From Fibrobacter sp. (GTDB taxonomy: Bacteria > Fibrobacterota > Chitinivibrionia > Chitinivibrionales > Chitinispirillaceae): 38,880 nucleotides of DNA. The notes below the pieces were generated by a model. It worked only from the letters and a program-made list of their open reading frames with translations, was not told the DNA's origin and did no database searches. Positions 23,548 to 32,498 of the stretch are shown here, piece by piece; the first letter of the stretch is position 1, and each line of letters opens with the position of its first letter. The position numbers were made by a program, and so were the translations under genes. The stretch covers positions 1 to 38,880 of the forward strand of contig JAAYYB010000144.1 of the NCBI GenBank assembly GCA_012515615.1, given 5' to 3'.

Positions 23548-24387
23548 TTAAAAAGAATCGTTAAAGAAAGGTGTCAGTTTTGCTCTGGACAAAGGATTTT
23601 GAAACAGCTTTCTGAGGGAACGATCCCTGATCAGTCTCACACGTTCACGTGTAAGGCTGAGCTCTTTTCCAATTTCTTCAAGTGTAAATTGACGGGAGAA
23701 GTTCAGACCGTAGTACATCCTTAATATCCGTTCTTCCCTGCTTGTGATATTACCCAGTACGCTGTCAAGAACCAATCCCAGCTCTTTACGTGCGCTCTCA
23801 CCGTCCTGATCCGGGTCTTCTCCAAGCACGTCCCGCAGGGTTTTCCCCGGTTCCTCATCCTGCTTGCCGCTGCTCACAGGTGCATCAAGTGAGATTCCCC
23901 TGAGCTTCTCCATAACATCCACAATTTCCGCTTCATGCTCCCGAAATTCATCCATGCTGATTGTCTTGCCAAAATCACCACAGTTGCGGTCAAGAGCCTG
24001 TTTGAATTTGTGAATAAGTGCGATTTTATTGGGCGGTATACGCACAGTACCGGCCTGCTCAAAAAGCGCCTTCTGGATCGACTGTCTGATCCACCATACC
24101 GCATAAGAGATGAACTTGACGTTCATGTTCAGATCAAATCTGGAGGCAGCCTTAAGGAGCCCCAGGTTACCCTCATTTATAAGCTCAAGATAGGTAAGCC
24201 CTCTGCCCCTGTAACGCTTCGCAACACTGACTACAAACCTCAGGTTGGCAGTAATCAGTTTGTTTACAGCCTCTGTTTCATTTTTCTGAACACTTATAAC
24301 CAGTTCACGTTCCTGCTCATCAGTGAGCATCTGGAAACGGGTAATATCCCGGAAATACAACGCTTCAGTTCTGTACGACATATTCAT
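23548..24387 (-). CDS. RNA polymerase sigma-70 family factor (primary-like)
   Basis: This 279-residue sigma factor has regions 1.2-4.2 but no long region 1.1, like the compact RpoD of Bacteroidota and related phyla. Region 1.2 is ALYFRDITRFQMLTDEQERELV. Region 2 has NLRFVVSVAKRYRGRGLTYLELINEGNLGLLKAASRFD and FISYAVWWIRQSI, the -10 recognition helix. Region 3 is EQAGTVRIPPNKI. Region 4.2 has TLEEIGKELSLTRERVRLIRDRSLRKLF. In region 4.2 the usual RERVRQIE reads RERVRLIRD. It may be the housekeeping sigma or a close alternative; with a single copy in view I cannot tell. It starts at ATG 24387 and is followed by the Mth938-like gene. Confidence 0.88.
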   Translation of the reverse strand: MNMSYRTEALYFRDITRFQMLTDEQERELVISVQKNETEAVNKLITANLRFVVSVAKRYRGRGLTYLELINEGNLGLLKAASRFDLNMNVKFISYAVWWIRQSIQKALFEQAGTVRIPPNKIALIHKFKQALDRNCGDFGKTISMDEFREHEAEIVDVMEKLRGISLDAPVSSGKQDEEPGKTLRDVLGEDPDQDGESARKELGLVLDSVLGNITSREERILRMYYGLNFSRQFTLEEIGKELSLTRERVRLIRDRSLRKLFQNPLSRAKLTPFFNDSF

Positions 24388-24508
24388 TTAACCGCTTTAA
24401 CAAGGTAAATACAGCATCCACAGAAAATTACTACTTAAAATATGCGGCCTGGCCAGCATAAAAGCAACTACAATCAGATTATACCACAAAGGTACTTCAA
24501 AGGCAACC

Positions 24509-25771
24509 TTATACCTGAAGGTTTCTGGATGCCTGTCCCAGCACAACTATTCCACTCTCTGTTACAAAATACCGCTTTGCATCCTGCTCCAGATCAAAAC
24601 CGATTTTCTCTCCCGGACCAACCCTTACGCCTCTGTCAATTATTGCCCGACGGATCTGTGTTTTTTCACTTATCTCCACATCGGGAAACAGAATTGAATC
24701 CTCCACTACCGCAAGGCTGTGCACTCTCACTCCTCTGGCCAGCACAGAACGGATCACCTGCCCACCGCTAATAATGCAGCCGCCCGCTACAATCGAATCG
24801 ATAGCCTCCCCCCTCCTCTTTTCATTGTTTTGACCGGCGAAAACAAATTTGGCAGGTGGAGACTGCGCCGGGGATGTGCGGATGGGCCAGTGCTCATTAT
24901 AGAGATTTATCTCAGGCATAACATCCCGAAGTGTCATATTTGCCTGGTAATAAGCCTCCATTGTACCAACATCTTCCCAGTAAAGATTCTGATCGGTTGT
25001 TTCACCGGGAATCCGGTTGTTAGTAAAATCGTATATGTAGATCGGGTAGTCCGGATAGATCTTTGGAATAATATCCTTACCGAAATCATGTGAAGAGCAG
25101 CTTATCGAAGCATCATTGAATAGCTCCCTGACGAGAAATTTTTTATTAAAGATGTAATTACCCATTGAAACCAGGGCCATTGAGGGGTTGCCGGGGATTG
25201 GGCGGGGATTTTTGGGTTTTTCCTCAAATCCGATCATCCTGCCGCTTGGATCAATTTCTATCACCCCAAAGTTTGAGGCATCCTTGATTGGACGCGGGAT
25301 AGCCGCAATTGTAGCAACAGCTCCCATCTGCCTGTGAAAATCAAGCATAATGGAGATGTCCATCTTATAGATATGATCCGCACCAAAAACAGCGATATAA
25401 TCCGGATTTTCATCTTCGATGAGGTTTATATTCTGGAAAATTGCATCAGCAGTACCCTGGTACCACTTTTTACCGGTTCGCATCTGTGCAGGAACAGGAT
25501 CTATATAGTGCCCCAGCATCCGGTTAAGATTCCATCCGGCAGTAAGGTGCTTGATCAGAGAATCAGCCTTGAACTGTGTTAGTACTTTAATCTTGAAAAT
25601 GCCCGAATTAATGAAGTTATTGAGTACAAAATCAATAATGCGATATTTGCCCCCAAAATATACAGCCGGTTTGGCCCGTTCTTTTGTCAGCGGATGAAGC
25701 CGTGAGCCCTCCCCCCCTGCCATTATCATTCCTAAAACATTGGGATAAGCGACCGAATTCCTGTACAGCAT
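24509..25771 (-). CDS. glgC: Glucose-1-phosphate adenylyltransferase
   Basis: This enzyme makes ADP-glucose from ATP and glucose-1-phosphate, the committed step of bacterial glycogen synthesis. The N-terminal nucleotidyltransferase signature is MIMAGGEGSRLHPLTKERAKPAVYFGGKYRIIDFVLNN. VFGADHIYKMD is the metal-binding strand, IEIDPSGRMIGFEEKP the sugar-phosphate region, and WEDVGTMEAYYQANMTL is also conserved. A left-handed beta-helix follows from about 320. About 420 residues is normal. GTG 25780 would add three codons; ATG 25771 has a better placed SD-like AGGTGGAAG. No other glg gene is nearby. Confidence 0.95.
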   Translation of the reverse strand: MLYRNSVAYPNVLGMIMAGGEGSRLHPLTKERAKPAVYFGGKYRIIDFVLNNFINSGIFKIKVLTQFKADSLIKHLTAGWNLNRMLGHYIDPVPAQMRTGKKWYQGTADAIFQNINLIEDENPDYIAVFGADHIYKMDISIMLDFHRQMGAVATIAAIPRPIKDASNFGVIEIDPSGRMIGFEEKPKNPRPIPGNPSMALVSMGNYIFNKKFLVRELFNDASISCSSHDFGKDIIPKIYPDYPIYIYDFTNNRIPGETTDQNLYWEDVGTMEAYYQANMTLRDVMPEINLYNEHWPIRTSPAQSPPAKFVFAGQNNEKRRGEAIDSIVAGGCIISGGQVIRSVLARGVRVHSLAVVEDSILFPDVEISEKTQIRRAIIDRGVRVGPGEKIGFDLEQDAKRYFVTESGIVVLGQASRNLQV

Positions 25772-25931
25772 TTCTTCCACCTGCTCTTCTATTTTTAATG
25801 TTTTTACGGGCTTACTGATCTCAAAATAGTTTTTATCAGACTAGGTGGCAACCAAAGTAAGTTTTGACAAAAGATTGTGTCATAATGAATATTGTTGTAT
25901 TATTCATCTGGTCAAAAAGGACCCCTTTCTG
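25772..25931 (+). promoter_or_regulatory. Divergent region between glgC and the nfeD-floA operon
   Basis: TTGACA at 25863-25868 could be a -35 element for the rightward operon, but no good -10 at standard spacing follows. ATGAAT...ATTCAT (about 25883-25908) is a small dyad between it and the start codon. AAAAGGA precedes ATG 25932. Confidence 0.35.
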
Positions 25932-27395
25932 ATGAAATTTTTCTGGTCTCTGCTCCTTCTCACCATTTCATTCTCATCAGTAGCATCGGACACAGACAGT
26001 TCCAAAAGCTTTCCTGCAAAACCGGTAGTGATTGTAATCCCTGTCGAAGGAACCGTTGACCCGGGAATGGCTGCCTTTGTCTCCAGGGCTCTTCGGGACA
26101 GCAGGAAATACACCGATAAAATAGTGGTCTTTGAGCTTGACTCTTATGGCGGGCAGGTTGACGCCGCATTTCAAATTGTAGATACAATCCTGAGCGTTGA
26201 AGACAGCACGATAAGTTATGTAAAGACAAAGGCCATATCTGCCGGAGCCCTGATCGCTCTTGCGGGTAACAGACTTGTAATGAAAAATGCGACCACGATA
26301 GGAGATGTCGCACCTCTGACAATGTCTAATGACGGGCCGCAGATGCTCGGGGAAAAATACCAGTCCCCCATAAGAGCAAAGTTCCGCACCCTTGCAAAGC
26401 GCAACGGGTATCCGGAAGCTCTGACAGAATCGATGGTCACTGCGGAGATGATTGTCTACGAGGTCCAATTCAAAGATACAACTATTTATATGGACTCCAC
26501 CGGATTTTCAGACCTTGATCCGGCCCGGAAAAAGCAGGTCATCTCCAAAAAAACTGTAGTAGACAAAGGTGAGCTTCTTACCATGGATGATGTTGAGGCA
26601 AAGGCTCTCGGTTTCTCAAAAATGAGCGTCTCCAGCCTTAAAGAGATGCTCTTGAAACTGGGATATGGAGACCGGGAAGTGATAAGAATTCAACAGAACT
26701 GGTCCGAAGCACTGGTGAGATTTATCGGGGTGATTGCTCCGATTCTGATCATGATCGGTTTTTCTGCTCTTTACATAGAAATCAGGACTCCCGGTTTCGG
26801 GGTTCCAGGAATAATAGGCATAATCTGTCTGGGAACTGTTTTTATCGGGCAGTATATGGTTGGGCTGGCCGATTATACAGAGCTTCTTCTGATGGCTATT
26901 GGAGCGGTGCTTCTGGCAGTAGAGATCTTTGTCCTTCCCGGATTCGGCGTGGCAGGATTTGCGGGGATTGCCTTTATGATGCTGGGGATAATCTTATCAT
27001 TTCAGGATTTTGTGATCCCTAAACCGGAGTTTCCATGGCAGGGCAGATTACTGATAAAAAATATCATGATGGTTGTCGGCAGTTTTACAGGAGCAATTGT
27101 TGTGGCTCTGTTTTTTTTCCGATATGCCCTTCCCCATATCGGGAAAATTGTAAGCGGTCCTTACCTTAAAGAGAATCTCAGTGATGCCAGAGCGGATGCC
27201 GCAAAAGAAGCCGCAGTTCTCTTTCCGGGTGACCGAGGTGAAGCCATTACTGCACTGCGCCCTTCCGGAAAAGCTCTGATCAAAGGCGAGACCTGGGATG
27301 TTATCTCTGAAGGGGAATTTGTAGACAAGGGAAGTACAATAGTGATCAGGGAGGTAAGCGGAAACCGCATTATGGTTTACAGGGAGCAAACATGA
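25932..27395 (+). CDS. NfeD1-type membrane-bound ClpP-class serine protease
   Basis: This 487-residue protein is of the long NfeD (NfeD1b/STOPP) class. A signal/anchor segment (residues 1-19) is followed by a ClpP/SppA-like protease domain (about 30-245). The likely catalytic dyad is Ser103 (KAISAGALIAL) and Lys150 (SPIRAKFRTLA), by analogy with Ser97/Lys138 of Pyrococcus PH1510. GGQVDAAFQIVDTI is the substrate-binding region. About five membrane helices span roughly 255-415, then a C-terminal NfeD OB-fold (about 425-487, GKALIKGETWDVISEGEFVDKGSTIVI). I choose ATG 25932 because upstream residues in the open frame lack coding character. It overlaps the next nfeD gene by 4 nt and belongs to a stomatin/flotillin quality-control module. 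Confidence 0.9.
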   Translation: MKFFWSLLLLTISFSSVASDTDSSKSFPAKPVVIVIPVEGTVDPGMAAFVSRALRDSRKYTDKIVVFELDSYGGQVDAAFQIVDTILSVEDSTISYVKTKAISAGALIALAGNRLVMKNATTIGDVAPLTMSNDGPQMLGEKYQSPIRAKFRTLAKRNGYPEALTESMVTAEMIVYEVQFKDTTIYMDSTGFSDLDPARKKQVISKKTVVDKGELLTMDDVEAKALGFSKMSVSSLKEMLLKLGYGDREVIRIQQNWSEALVRFIGVIAPILIMIGFSALYIEIRTPGFGVPGIIGIICLGTVFIGQYMVGLADYTELLLMAIGAVLLAVEIFVLPGFGVAGFAGIAFMMLGIILSFQDFVIPKPEFPWQGRLLIKNIMMVVGSFTGAIVVALFFFRYALPHIGKIVSGPYLKENLSDARADAAKEAAVLFPGDRGEAITALRPSGKALIKGETWDVISEGEFVDKGSTIVIREVSGNRIMVYREQT

Positions 27396-27886
27396 TGAAA
27401 GAGTTGATCTGGCCCTTAGTGCTTCAATTGCTGGCTGTAGTAGTGATTATTATAGAGTTTATACTCCCCACTGCCGGACTTCTGGGCGTAGCCGCTTTAG
27501 GCCTGATCGGGTATTCTCTGTACATTGTCTTTACCGATGTATCTATGGCAGCAGGAATAACTCTGGTATTGATAGATGTCCTGACCCTGCCGGTACTCAT
27601 TATCATAGGTATAAAAATGCTTGCCGCATCTCCGGTCACCCTTAAAGATTCAATTGACAAAAATAGCGGCGGTGTATCGGAGCCTCTGGAATGGGCATCA
27701 CTGAAAGGCAAGGACGGCACAGCGCTTACAGATTTGCGTCCGGCAGGGACTGTTCTTATTGAAGGGAAGCGTTATGATGTGGTAAGTAGAGGAGAATACA
27801 TCGAGAAGGGGACCACAATTGAGGTAGCTATGGTTGACAGCAACAGAGTCGTAGTCCGGAAAAAAGCTGCGCAGCAGGATGCTTAA
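27392..27886 (+). CDS. Short NfeD protein (membrane domain plus OB-fold)
   Basis: This 164-residue protein has two to three membrane helices (about 5-80) and a C-terminal NfeD OB-fold (about 100-160; DGTALTDLRPAGTVLIEGKRYDVVSRGEYIEKGTTIEV). It has no protease domain. Its start overlaps the NfeD1 stop (ATGA). Short NfeD proteins typically partner with a flotillin/SPFH protein, here the floA product encoded 81 nt downstream. Confidence 0.88.
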   Translation: MMKELIWPLVLQLLAVVVIIIEFILPTAGLLGVAALGLIGYSLYIVFTDVSMAAGITLVLIDVLTLPVLIIIGIKMLAASPVTLKDSIDKNSGGVSEPLEWASLKGKDGTALTDLRPAGTVLIEGKRYDVVSRGEYIEKGTTIEVAMVDSNRVVVRKKAAQQDA

Positions 27887-27967
27887 CCGTAAACCGGGTG
27901 GCCTGCACCGGCTATTTTGATTATATTTCTTGAATTGTAACTTTACACCCTAAGGAAAGGACTGAAT

Positions 27968-28948
27968 ATGTCCCTCAATGCTTTGCTGTTGATAGTTCTT
28001 ATCATTGCCGCTCTGGTTGTTTTCTTCTTTGTGGGCTCTGCAATCTCTCTCTGGATGCAGGCTTTGATTTCAGGAGCAAGAGTAGGACTGTTCAATATCG
28101 TCTTCATGCGCTTTAGAAAGGTTCCTCCGAAACTGATCGTTGAGTCCAAGATTATGGCCGTCAAGGCTGGAATAGATATCACCACAGATGCTCTTGAATC
28201 TCATTTCCTTGCAGGAGGAAATGTGCTGCGGGTTGTCCAGGCGCTTATCGCGGCTGACAAGGCAAATATTCCACTTGTATTCAAGCGCGCCGCAGCTATA
28301 GACCTTGCTGGAAGAAATGTGCTGGAAGCGGTACAGATGAGTGTAAATCCAAAAGTTATCGAGACACCACGGGTCGCAGCCGTGGCAAAAGACGGCATTC
28401 AACTTATGGCCTTGACAAGGGTTACTGTAAGGGCCAACATCGACAGACTGGTAGGAGGCGCCGGAGAAGAAACCGTGCTTGCCAGAGTTGGTGAAGGAAT
28501 TGTTACCACAATCGGATCAGCCACCTCTCACAAGCAGGTGCTTGAAAATCCCGATTCTATTTCCAAAAGAGTTCTTGAAAAAGGTCTTGATGCAGGAACA
28601 GCCTTTGAGATTCTCTCTATTGACATAGCCGATGTAGATGTGGGTAAGAATATCGGAGCGGAACTGGAAACGGACCGTGCGGAAGCTGATAAGAAAATTG
28701 CCCAGGCAAAAGCAGAAGAAAGGCGCGCAATGGCAATAGCTGCTGAACAGGAGATGAAAGCAAAGGTTCAGGAGATGCGGGCCAGGGTTGTTGGTGCAGA
28801 AGCGGAGATTCCACTGGCGATGGCTGAGGCATTCAAAAAGGGTCAGTTAGGGGTAATGGATTATTATAAAATGAGAAATGTTATGGCTGACACACAGATG
28901 AGAGAGTCTTTGAGCCAGAATCCAAAAAATCCAGAAAAGGATAAATAA
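27968..28948 (+). CDS. floA: Flotillin-like protein FloA
   Basis: This 326-residue protein belongs to the FloA/YqfA family that organises membrane microdomains. An N-terminal hydrophobic hairpin region (about 5-50) anchors it, then an SPFH-like domain (about 50-220; [36 protein letters not shown] and [52 protein letters not shown]). A helical Ala/Glu-rich stretch (about 225-290) drives oligomerisation. SD AAGGAAAGG precedes ATG 27968. The nfeD-nfeD-floA order parallels yqeZ-yqfA in Bacillus. Confidence 0.95.
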   Translation: MSLNALLLIVLIIAALVVFFFVGSAISLWMQALISGARVGLFNIVFMRFRKVPPKLIVESKIMAVKAGIDITTDALESHFLAGGNVLRVVQALIAADKANIPLVFKRAAAIDLAGRNVLEAVQMSVNPKVIETPRVAAVAKDGIQLMALTRVTVRANIDRLVGGAGEETVLARVGEGIVTTIGSATSHKQVLENPDSISKRVLEKGLDAGTAFEILSIDIADVDVGKNIGAELETDRAEADKKIAQAKAEERRAMAIAAEQEMKAKVQEMRARVVGAEAEIPLAMAEAFKKGQLGVMDYYKMRNVMADTQMRESLSQNPKNPEKDK

Positions 28949-28973
28949 GTTAAAAAGTTGAATGTTGAATGTC

Positions 28974-29048
28974 GAAAGACCGGAGCAGGGAAAATGCGGG
29001 GCCTAAAGAAAAGTATGTGTTATGAAACCCTTATCTGCCGGTCTTCGA
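28974..29048. repeat. Inverted repeat between floA and the small membrane-protein gene
   Basis: AAGACCGG (28976-28983) pairs with CCGGTCTT (29038-29045); the flanking CGA on either side extends the stem with one bulge. The 54-nt loop has no obvious function. No T-tract follows. Confidence 0.45.
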
Positions 29049-29092
29049 ACTTAAGTGTCGGGCACCACTAAAACGAAAGGTTGTTCCGGGTT

Positions 29093-29578
29093 ATGGATGA
29101 TCTGAGCAGATTATTTGACACCCTGTTTCCGGTCCTGATTTTTATAATCTGGATAATTATTTCGGTAGCAGCAAGCACAAAAAAGAAACGCTCGGGGGTT
29201 CCACCCAAAACAGGTTCACCCTACCAGAAAGGCGGAACTGCCGGTAAACCTGTTGAGCGTAAAAAGGGTGCGATGGACGAGCTTAAAAAGACACTTGAGA
29301 CCATATTTCAGGAAATGGGAGTTCCCTCTCCTGCTGAGCTCCCCACTCCACCATACGAAAAAGAGGAAACTGAAGAGAAAACTGAACCAGCGAAAGCACC
29401 GAAACAAGTTGTTTTACCCAAAAAACAACCGAAATCCGAAAAATTAACGATAGCAAAGCAGATGGAACCTCTCCCGGAAGCAGGTCCCGGGATGAAAGTA
29501 ACACAAGACGAGCTTCGAAATGCAGTTATATGGTCGGAGATTCTATCTGCCCCGGTTTCCATACGGGAAACTGAATGA
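29093..29578 (+). CDS. Hypothetical single-pass membrane protein with Lys/Glu/Pro-rich tail
   Basis: I recognise no family. Starting at ATG 29093 the product has about 161 residues: one membrane helix near the N-terminus (LFPVLIFIIWIIISVAAS), then a low-complexity, charged, probably disordered region (about 35-140), and a more ordered C-terminal end (VTQDELRNAVIWSEILSAP). A TTG at 29081 directly after GAAAGG is an alternative start. Its position right after floA suggests a link with that membrane module. The last 25 residues resemble the conserved end of small proteins encoded beside other genes in related genomes, but this is only an impression. Confidence 0.6.
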   Translation: MDDLSRLFDTLFPVLIFIIWIIISVAASTKKKRSGVPPKTGSPYQKGGTAGKPVERKKGAMDELKKTLETIFQEMGVPSPAELPTPPYEKEETEEKTEPAKAPKQVVLPKKQPKSEKLTIAKQMEPLPEAGPGMKVTQDELRNAVIWSEILSAPVSIRETE

Positions 29579-29706
29579 AAGCTTATGGAAATACATTAAC
29601 GATTCTTAAACTGGTTTTTTCATCTCTTTCACTTTAATTTCGGTAACCCGCCACTTAAAACTCCGCATTTCTAATTTTCCCCCTACGCCTTGCTCTTAAT
29701 TATTTT

Positions 29707-29720
29707 TGATAAGCTTATCA
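29707..29720. promoter_or_regulatory. Perfect 14-bp palindrome upstream of asd
   Basis: TGATAAGCTTATCA is an exact dyad that ends 26 nt before the asd start codon. The position suits an operator overlapping the promoter. No known repressor consensus is claimed. Confidence 0.45.
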
Positions 29721-29746
29721 GAACTGTTTTGCAGAGAGAGGTTTTT

Positions 29747-30862
29747 ATGATCAGGGTTGGTTTTGTTGGATGGCGCGGCATGGTGGGATCCGTGCTGATG
29801 GAAAGAATGCAGGCGGAAGGTGATTTCAAAGGGTTTGAACCGGTTTTCTTTTCCACATCGCAGGTTGGCGGCAAGGGCCCTTCACTGGGCTTTGAAGTAC
29901 CGGCCCTGAAAGATGCGCACAGCATCGATGAGCTCTCAAAGCTGGATATAATCGTCTCATGCCAGGGCGGTGATTATACAAACGAAATCTATGGTAAGTT
30001 AAGATCCGCCGGTTTTAAAGGATACTGGATCGATGCTGCATCGGCACTGAGAATGCACGACTCGAGCATTATTGTCCTTGATCCTGTTAACGGCGATCTG
30101 ATTGAAAAAGGGCTTAAATCAGGTGTTAAAGATTATATCGGTGGCAATTGCACAGTAAGTCTTATGCTCATGGGTCTTGCAGGACTTTTCCGCCGCAACC
30201 TGGTTGAATGGATCTCTTCAATGACTTATCAGGCAGCATCCGGAGCTGGTGCCAAGAACATGATCGAACTGATCTCTCAGATGTCTCACCTTGGTGAGGC
30301 TGCAAAAAGCACTCTTTCAAATCCAGCATCAACAGCACTGGATCTGGACAGGCTTATCACCGCAGAACTGAGAAGCGGCAGGGTTCCGGTGCAGAATTTT
30401 GGTGCCCCGCTGGCAGCAAGCCTGATTCCATGGATTGATAAACCGATGGAAAACGGACAGACCAAAGAGGAATGGAAAGGGATTGCTGAAACCAACAAAA
30501 TTCTTGGAACAAAAAGCACAATTCCAATCGATGGTATCTGCTGCAGAGTGGGAGCGATGCGCTGCCATAGCCAGGGGTTGACTATCAAATTAACCAAAGA
30601 GATTCCTCTTGATGAAATCACCGCAATGATCGCATCTGATCACGAATGGGTGAAAGTCATCCCAAACAACAAGGAAGCAACTCTTAAGGAACTGTCTCCT
30701 GCAGCAGTATCAGGTACTCTATCTGTACCGGTAGGACGACTCAGGAAAATGAACCTCGGGCCGCAGTTTATCGCAGCCTTCACAGTCGGCGACCAGCTTC
30801 TGTGGGGTGCGGCAGAACCGATCAGAAGAGTTCTGAGAATCGTTCTTGAAAACATGAAATGA
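29747..30862 (+). CDS. asd: Aspartate-semialdehyde dehydrogenase
   Basis: This enzyme reduces aspartyl phosphate to aspartate semialdehyde, the branch point to lysine/diaminopimelate, threonine and methionine. The 371-residue protein is of the proteobacterial Asd type. It starts with the NADP-binding [17 protein letters not shown], has the catalytic Cys135 in [13 protein letters not shown] and a catalytic His in [16 protein letters not shown] precedes ATG 29747; the frame extends 19 codons upstream without coding character. The gene appears to be transcribed on its own, with a perfect palindrome just upstream. Confidence 0.96.
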   Translation: MIRVGFVGWRGMVGSVLMERMQAEGDFKGFEPVFFSTSQVGGKGPSLGFEVPALKDAHSIDELSKLDIIVSCQGGDYTNEIYGKLRSAGFKGYWIDAASALRMHDSSIIVLDPVNGDLIEKGLKSGVKDYIGGNCTVSLMLMGLAGLFRRNLVEWISSMTYQAASGAGAKNMIELISQMSHLGEAAKSTLSNPASTALDLDRLITAELRSGRVPVQNFGAPLAASLIPWIDKPMENGQTKEEWKGIAETNKILGTKSTIPIDGICCRVGAMRCHSQGLTIKLTKEIPLDEITAMIASDHEWVKVIPNNKEATLKELSPAAVSGTLSVPVGRLRKMNLGPQFIAAFTVGDQLLWGAAEPIRRVLRIVLENMK

Positions 30863-30881
30863 CCGTTCCTGAATCAGCCAC

Positions 30882-30910
30882 CGCTCTGGTTAGACATCCT
30901 GACCAGAGCG
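30882..30910 (+). terminator. Hairpin downstream of asd, probable terminator
   Basis: CGCTCTGGT (30882-30890) pairs with ACCAGAGCG (30902-30910) over an 11-nt loop. The tail is pyrimidine-rich but lacks a true U-run, so termination strength is uncertain. Confidence 0.55.
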
Positions 30911-31020
30911 ATCATCTCTTCAAAATTGCAGAGACCTGAACATTTCCTGAAACACCCATTACTCCCCCCTCCTCCGAACAATTTATATTCCTGATTGTGT
31001 CCAAACACAAAGGAGGTCCT

Positions 31021-32112
31021 ATGATCCGGTTCCTGGGCGTAAGCTTTGTTTCTGCGTTGTTCATGTTTCTACTCACCGGGTGCAGTATCGATAGAGTAGA
31101 AATCATCAGTCACCCATCACAGACCAAACCTGGTGACACTATCGATGTAGTCTTTACATCTGTATACACTTATGCGACCAACTCCTCCTCTTCTCTTTTT
31201 GGCACCAGCAGAGATAGCCTGCATGTACTGATAGGCAAACCCTCCGAGTTTGAAATCGTTTCTTTAGGCTATTACAAATCTGATTTCAGTATTACAAACA
31301 TGCTGAAGGACAACACTATACCAGAAGAGGAACTGGCGGAAAGCCTTGCTGTTTTTGCCAGCAGACAGCAGCGGATGAGTGCCGATAATAATCTTGCCAA
31401 CGCATTTTCGGGCCGGACCGTTCCAGCGCACAACGGGGACATAACAGAAGATATAAATACCGATGATATAGATCAGTGGTCAGGATTCAGCTCAAAAATT
31501 GACATAAATATTCCTATGATGAGCCAGCTTGACACAGCCCTTTCTCTTGAAGCGGCAATGTCCACAGCTCAAGACGCAGGATTCTCTTTTGATTCAACGA
31601 TGCTTGATTCTCTTCCTGTCGAAGTAGACACAGTTGGTATGACAGTGTACCCGATTTTCCTGTTTGCCAGAATAGCAACTGCATCCGTACAGGGTGATTT
31701 CAGGCTTTATTATTACGGCAAAACCGGCCCGCTTCCTTCACCAGAGGTAGACACTACATCGGAGATACCAGACGTGGACAGGGGTGATATGGTTTTTCAG
31801 CCTATAGTCCTGTCTGAGACATCTGTGCTTAACAGCTTGTTCCGCGGCAGTCAGAAGTCAATACGCGCTTATCCCAACCCTTTCAGGGAAAAAGTACAGA
31901 TCGATCTGGGATCACTTAACACAAGAGATGTAAAGATTGAGATATACTCTGTTGGCGGGAACCTGATCAGAAAGTTGACCCCCGGAAAGACGAGCCAGAT
32001 GTTCTGGGACGGCAAAGACAAGTCCGGCACAGCAGTTTCACCCGGTGCATATCTGATCCGTGTTATTGACGGCAAAAACTTTCTCAGCAGAAAAGTAGAT
32101 TATATAAAGTGA
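31021..32112 (+). CDS. Lipoprotein with a FlgD-like/T9SS type-A-like C-terminal module
   Basis: ATG 31021 follows an ideal AAAGGAGG SD. The 363-residue product begins with a lipoprotein signal peptide ending LLTGC. The middle region (about 20-270) matches no family I know; it contains an immunoglobulin-like beginning (VEIISHPSQTKPGDTIDVVFT). The last 80 residues are a FlgD-type Ig or T9SS type-A-like domain: AYPNPFREKVQIDL, then VKIEIYSVGGNLIRKL, MFWDGKDKSGTAVSPGAYLIRV and a short basic end. In FCB bacteria this module directs export or surface attachment. Combination with a lipobox is unusual. A strong terminator follows. Confidence 0.8.
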   Translation: MIRFLGVSFVSALFMFLLTGCSIDRVEIISHPSQTKPGDTIDVVFTSVYTYATNSSSSLFGTSRDSLHVLIGKPSEFEIVSLGYYKSDFSITNMLKDNTIPEEELAESLAVFASRQQRMSADNNLANAFSGRTVPAHNGDITEDINTDDIDQWSGFSSKIDINIPMMSQLDTALSLEAAMSTAQDAGFSFDSTMLDSLPVEVDTVGMTVYPIFLFARIATASVQGDFRLYYYGKTGPLPSPEVDTTSEIPDVDRGDMVFQPIVLSETSVLNSLFRGSQKSIRAYPNPFREKVQIDLGSLNTRDVKIEIYSVGGNLIRKLTPGKTSQMFWDGKDKSGTAVSPGAYLIRVIDGKNFLSRKVDYIK

Positions 32113-32148
32113 AGAAGCTAAGAAGCTTTTCCTGATTATTTTTTCCCC

Positions 32149-32175
32149 AAAGCCCGGTCCACCGGGCTTTTTTTT
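32149..32175 (+). terminator. Rho-independent terminator after the FlgD-tail lipoprotein gene
   Basis: AAAGCCCGG (32149-32157) pairs with CCGGGCTTT (32162-32170) around a 4-nt loop, followed by a T-run to 32175. Confidence 0.92.
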
Positions 32176-32436
32176 CAGAGGCGATACTTATGCCGCAGAT
32201 ATGATTGAGAGGCGGGACGGCATGGAGCTCAGAGTGAGCAAAAATGCCACCTTTTATTCCTACCAATAAACTGCAACGCTACTCACTTTAAATATCGAAG
32301 TGTGAAGATTTAGTTGGTCGGTGATCCCCTCAGTATCTCAGGGTTATCGGGGCACGGGTCTTTATTAGTTATAAGCAATACCGCCGAGACCGAGTTTATC
32401 GGGTCAGGTATTGTCAAGGGCAGATACTGTCGTCTG
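32176..32436. other. Intergenic region between two terminators, no gene seen
   Basis: This stretch lies between the terminators of two convergent units. No ORF has coding character and I see no structured element. Confidence 0.5.
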
Positions 32437-32482
32437 AAAAAAAAGGGTTCAGAGAACGCCTGAACGGCTACTCCCTGAACCC
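32437..32482 (-). terminator. Rho-independent terminator for the TPR-SLH/LPP20 operon
   Basis: Read on the minus strand, GGGTTCAG (32482-32475) pairs with CTGAACCC (32452-32445) and is followed by eight T. A small GCC/GGC stem lies in the 22-nt loop. It is just downstream of the TPR-SLH gene. Confidence 0.85.
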
Positions 32483-32498
32483 TGAACGATGAACGATC

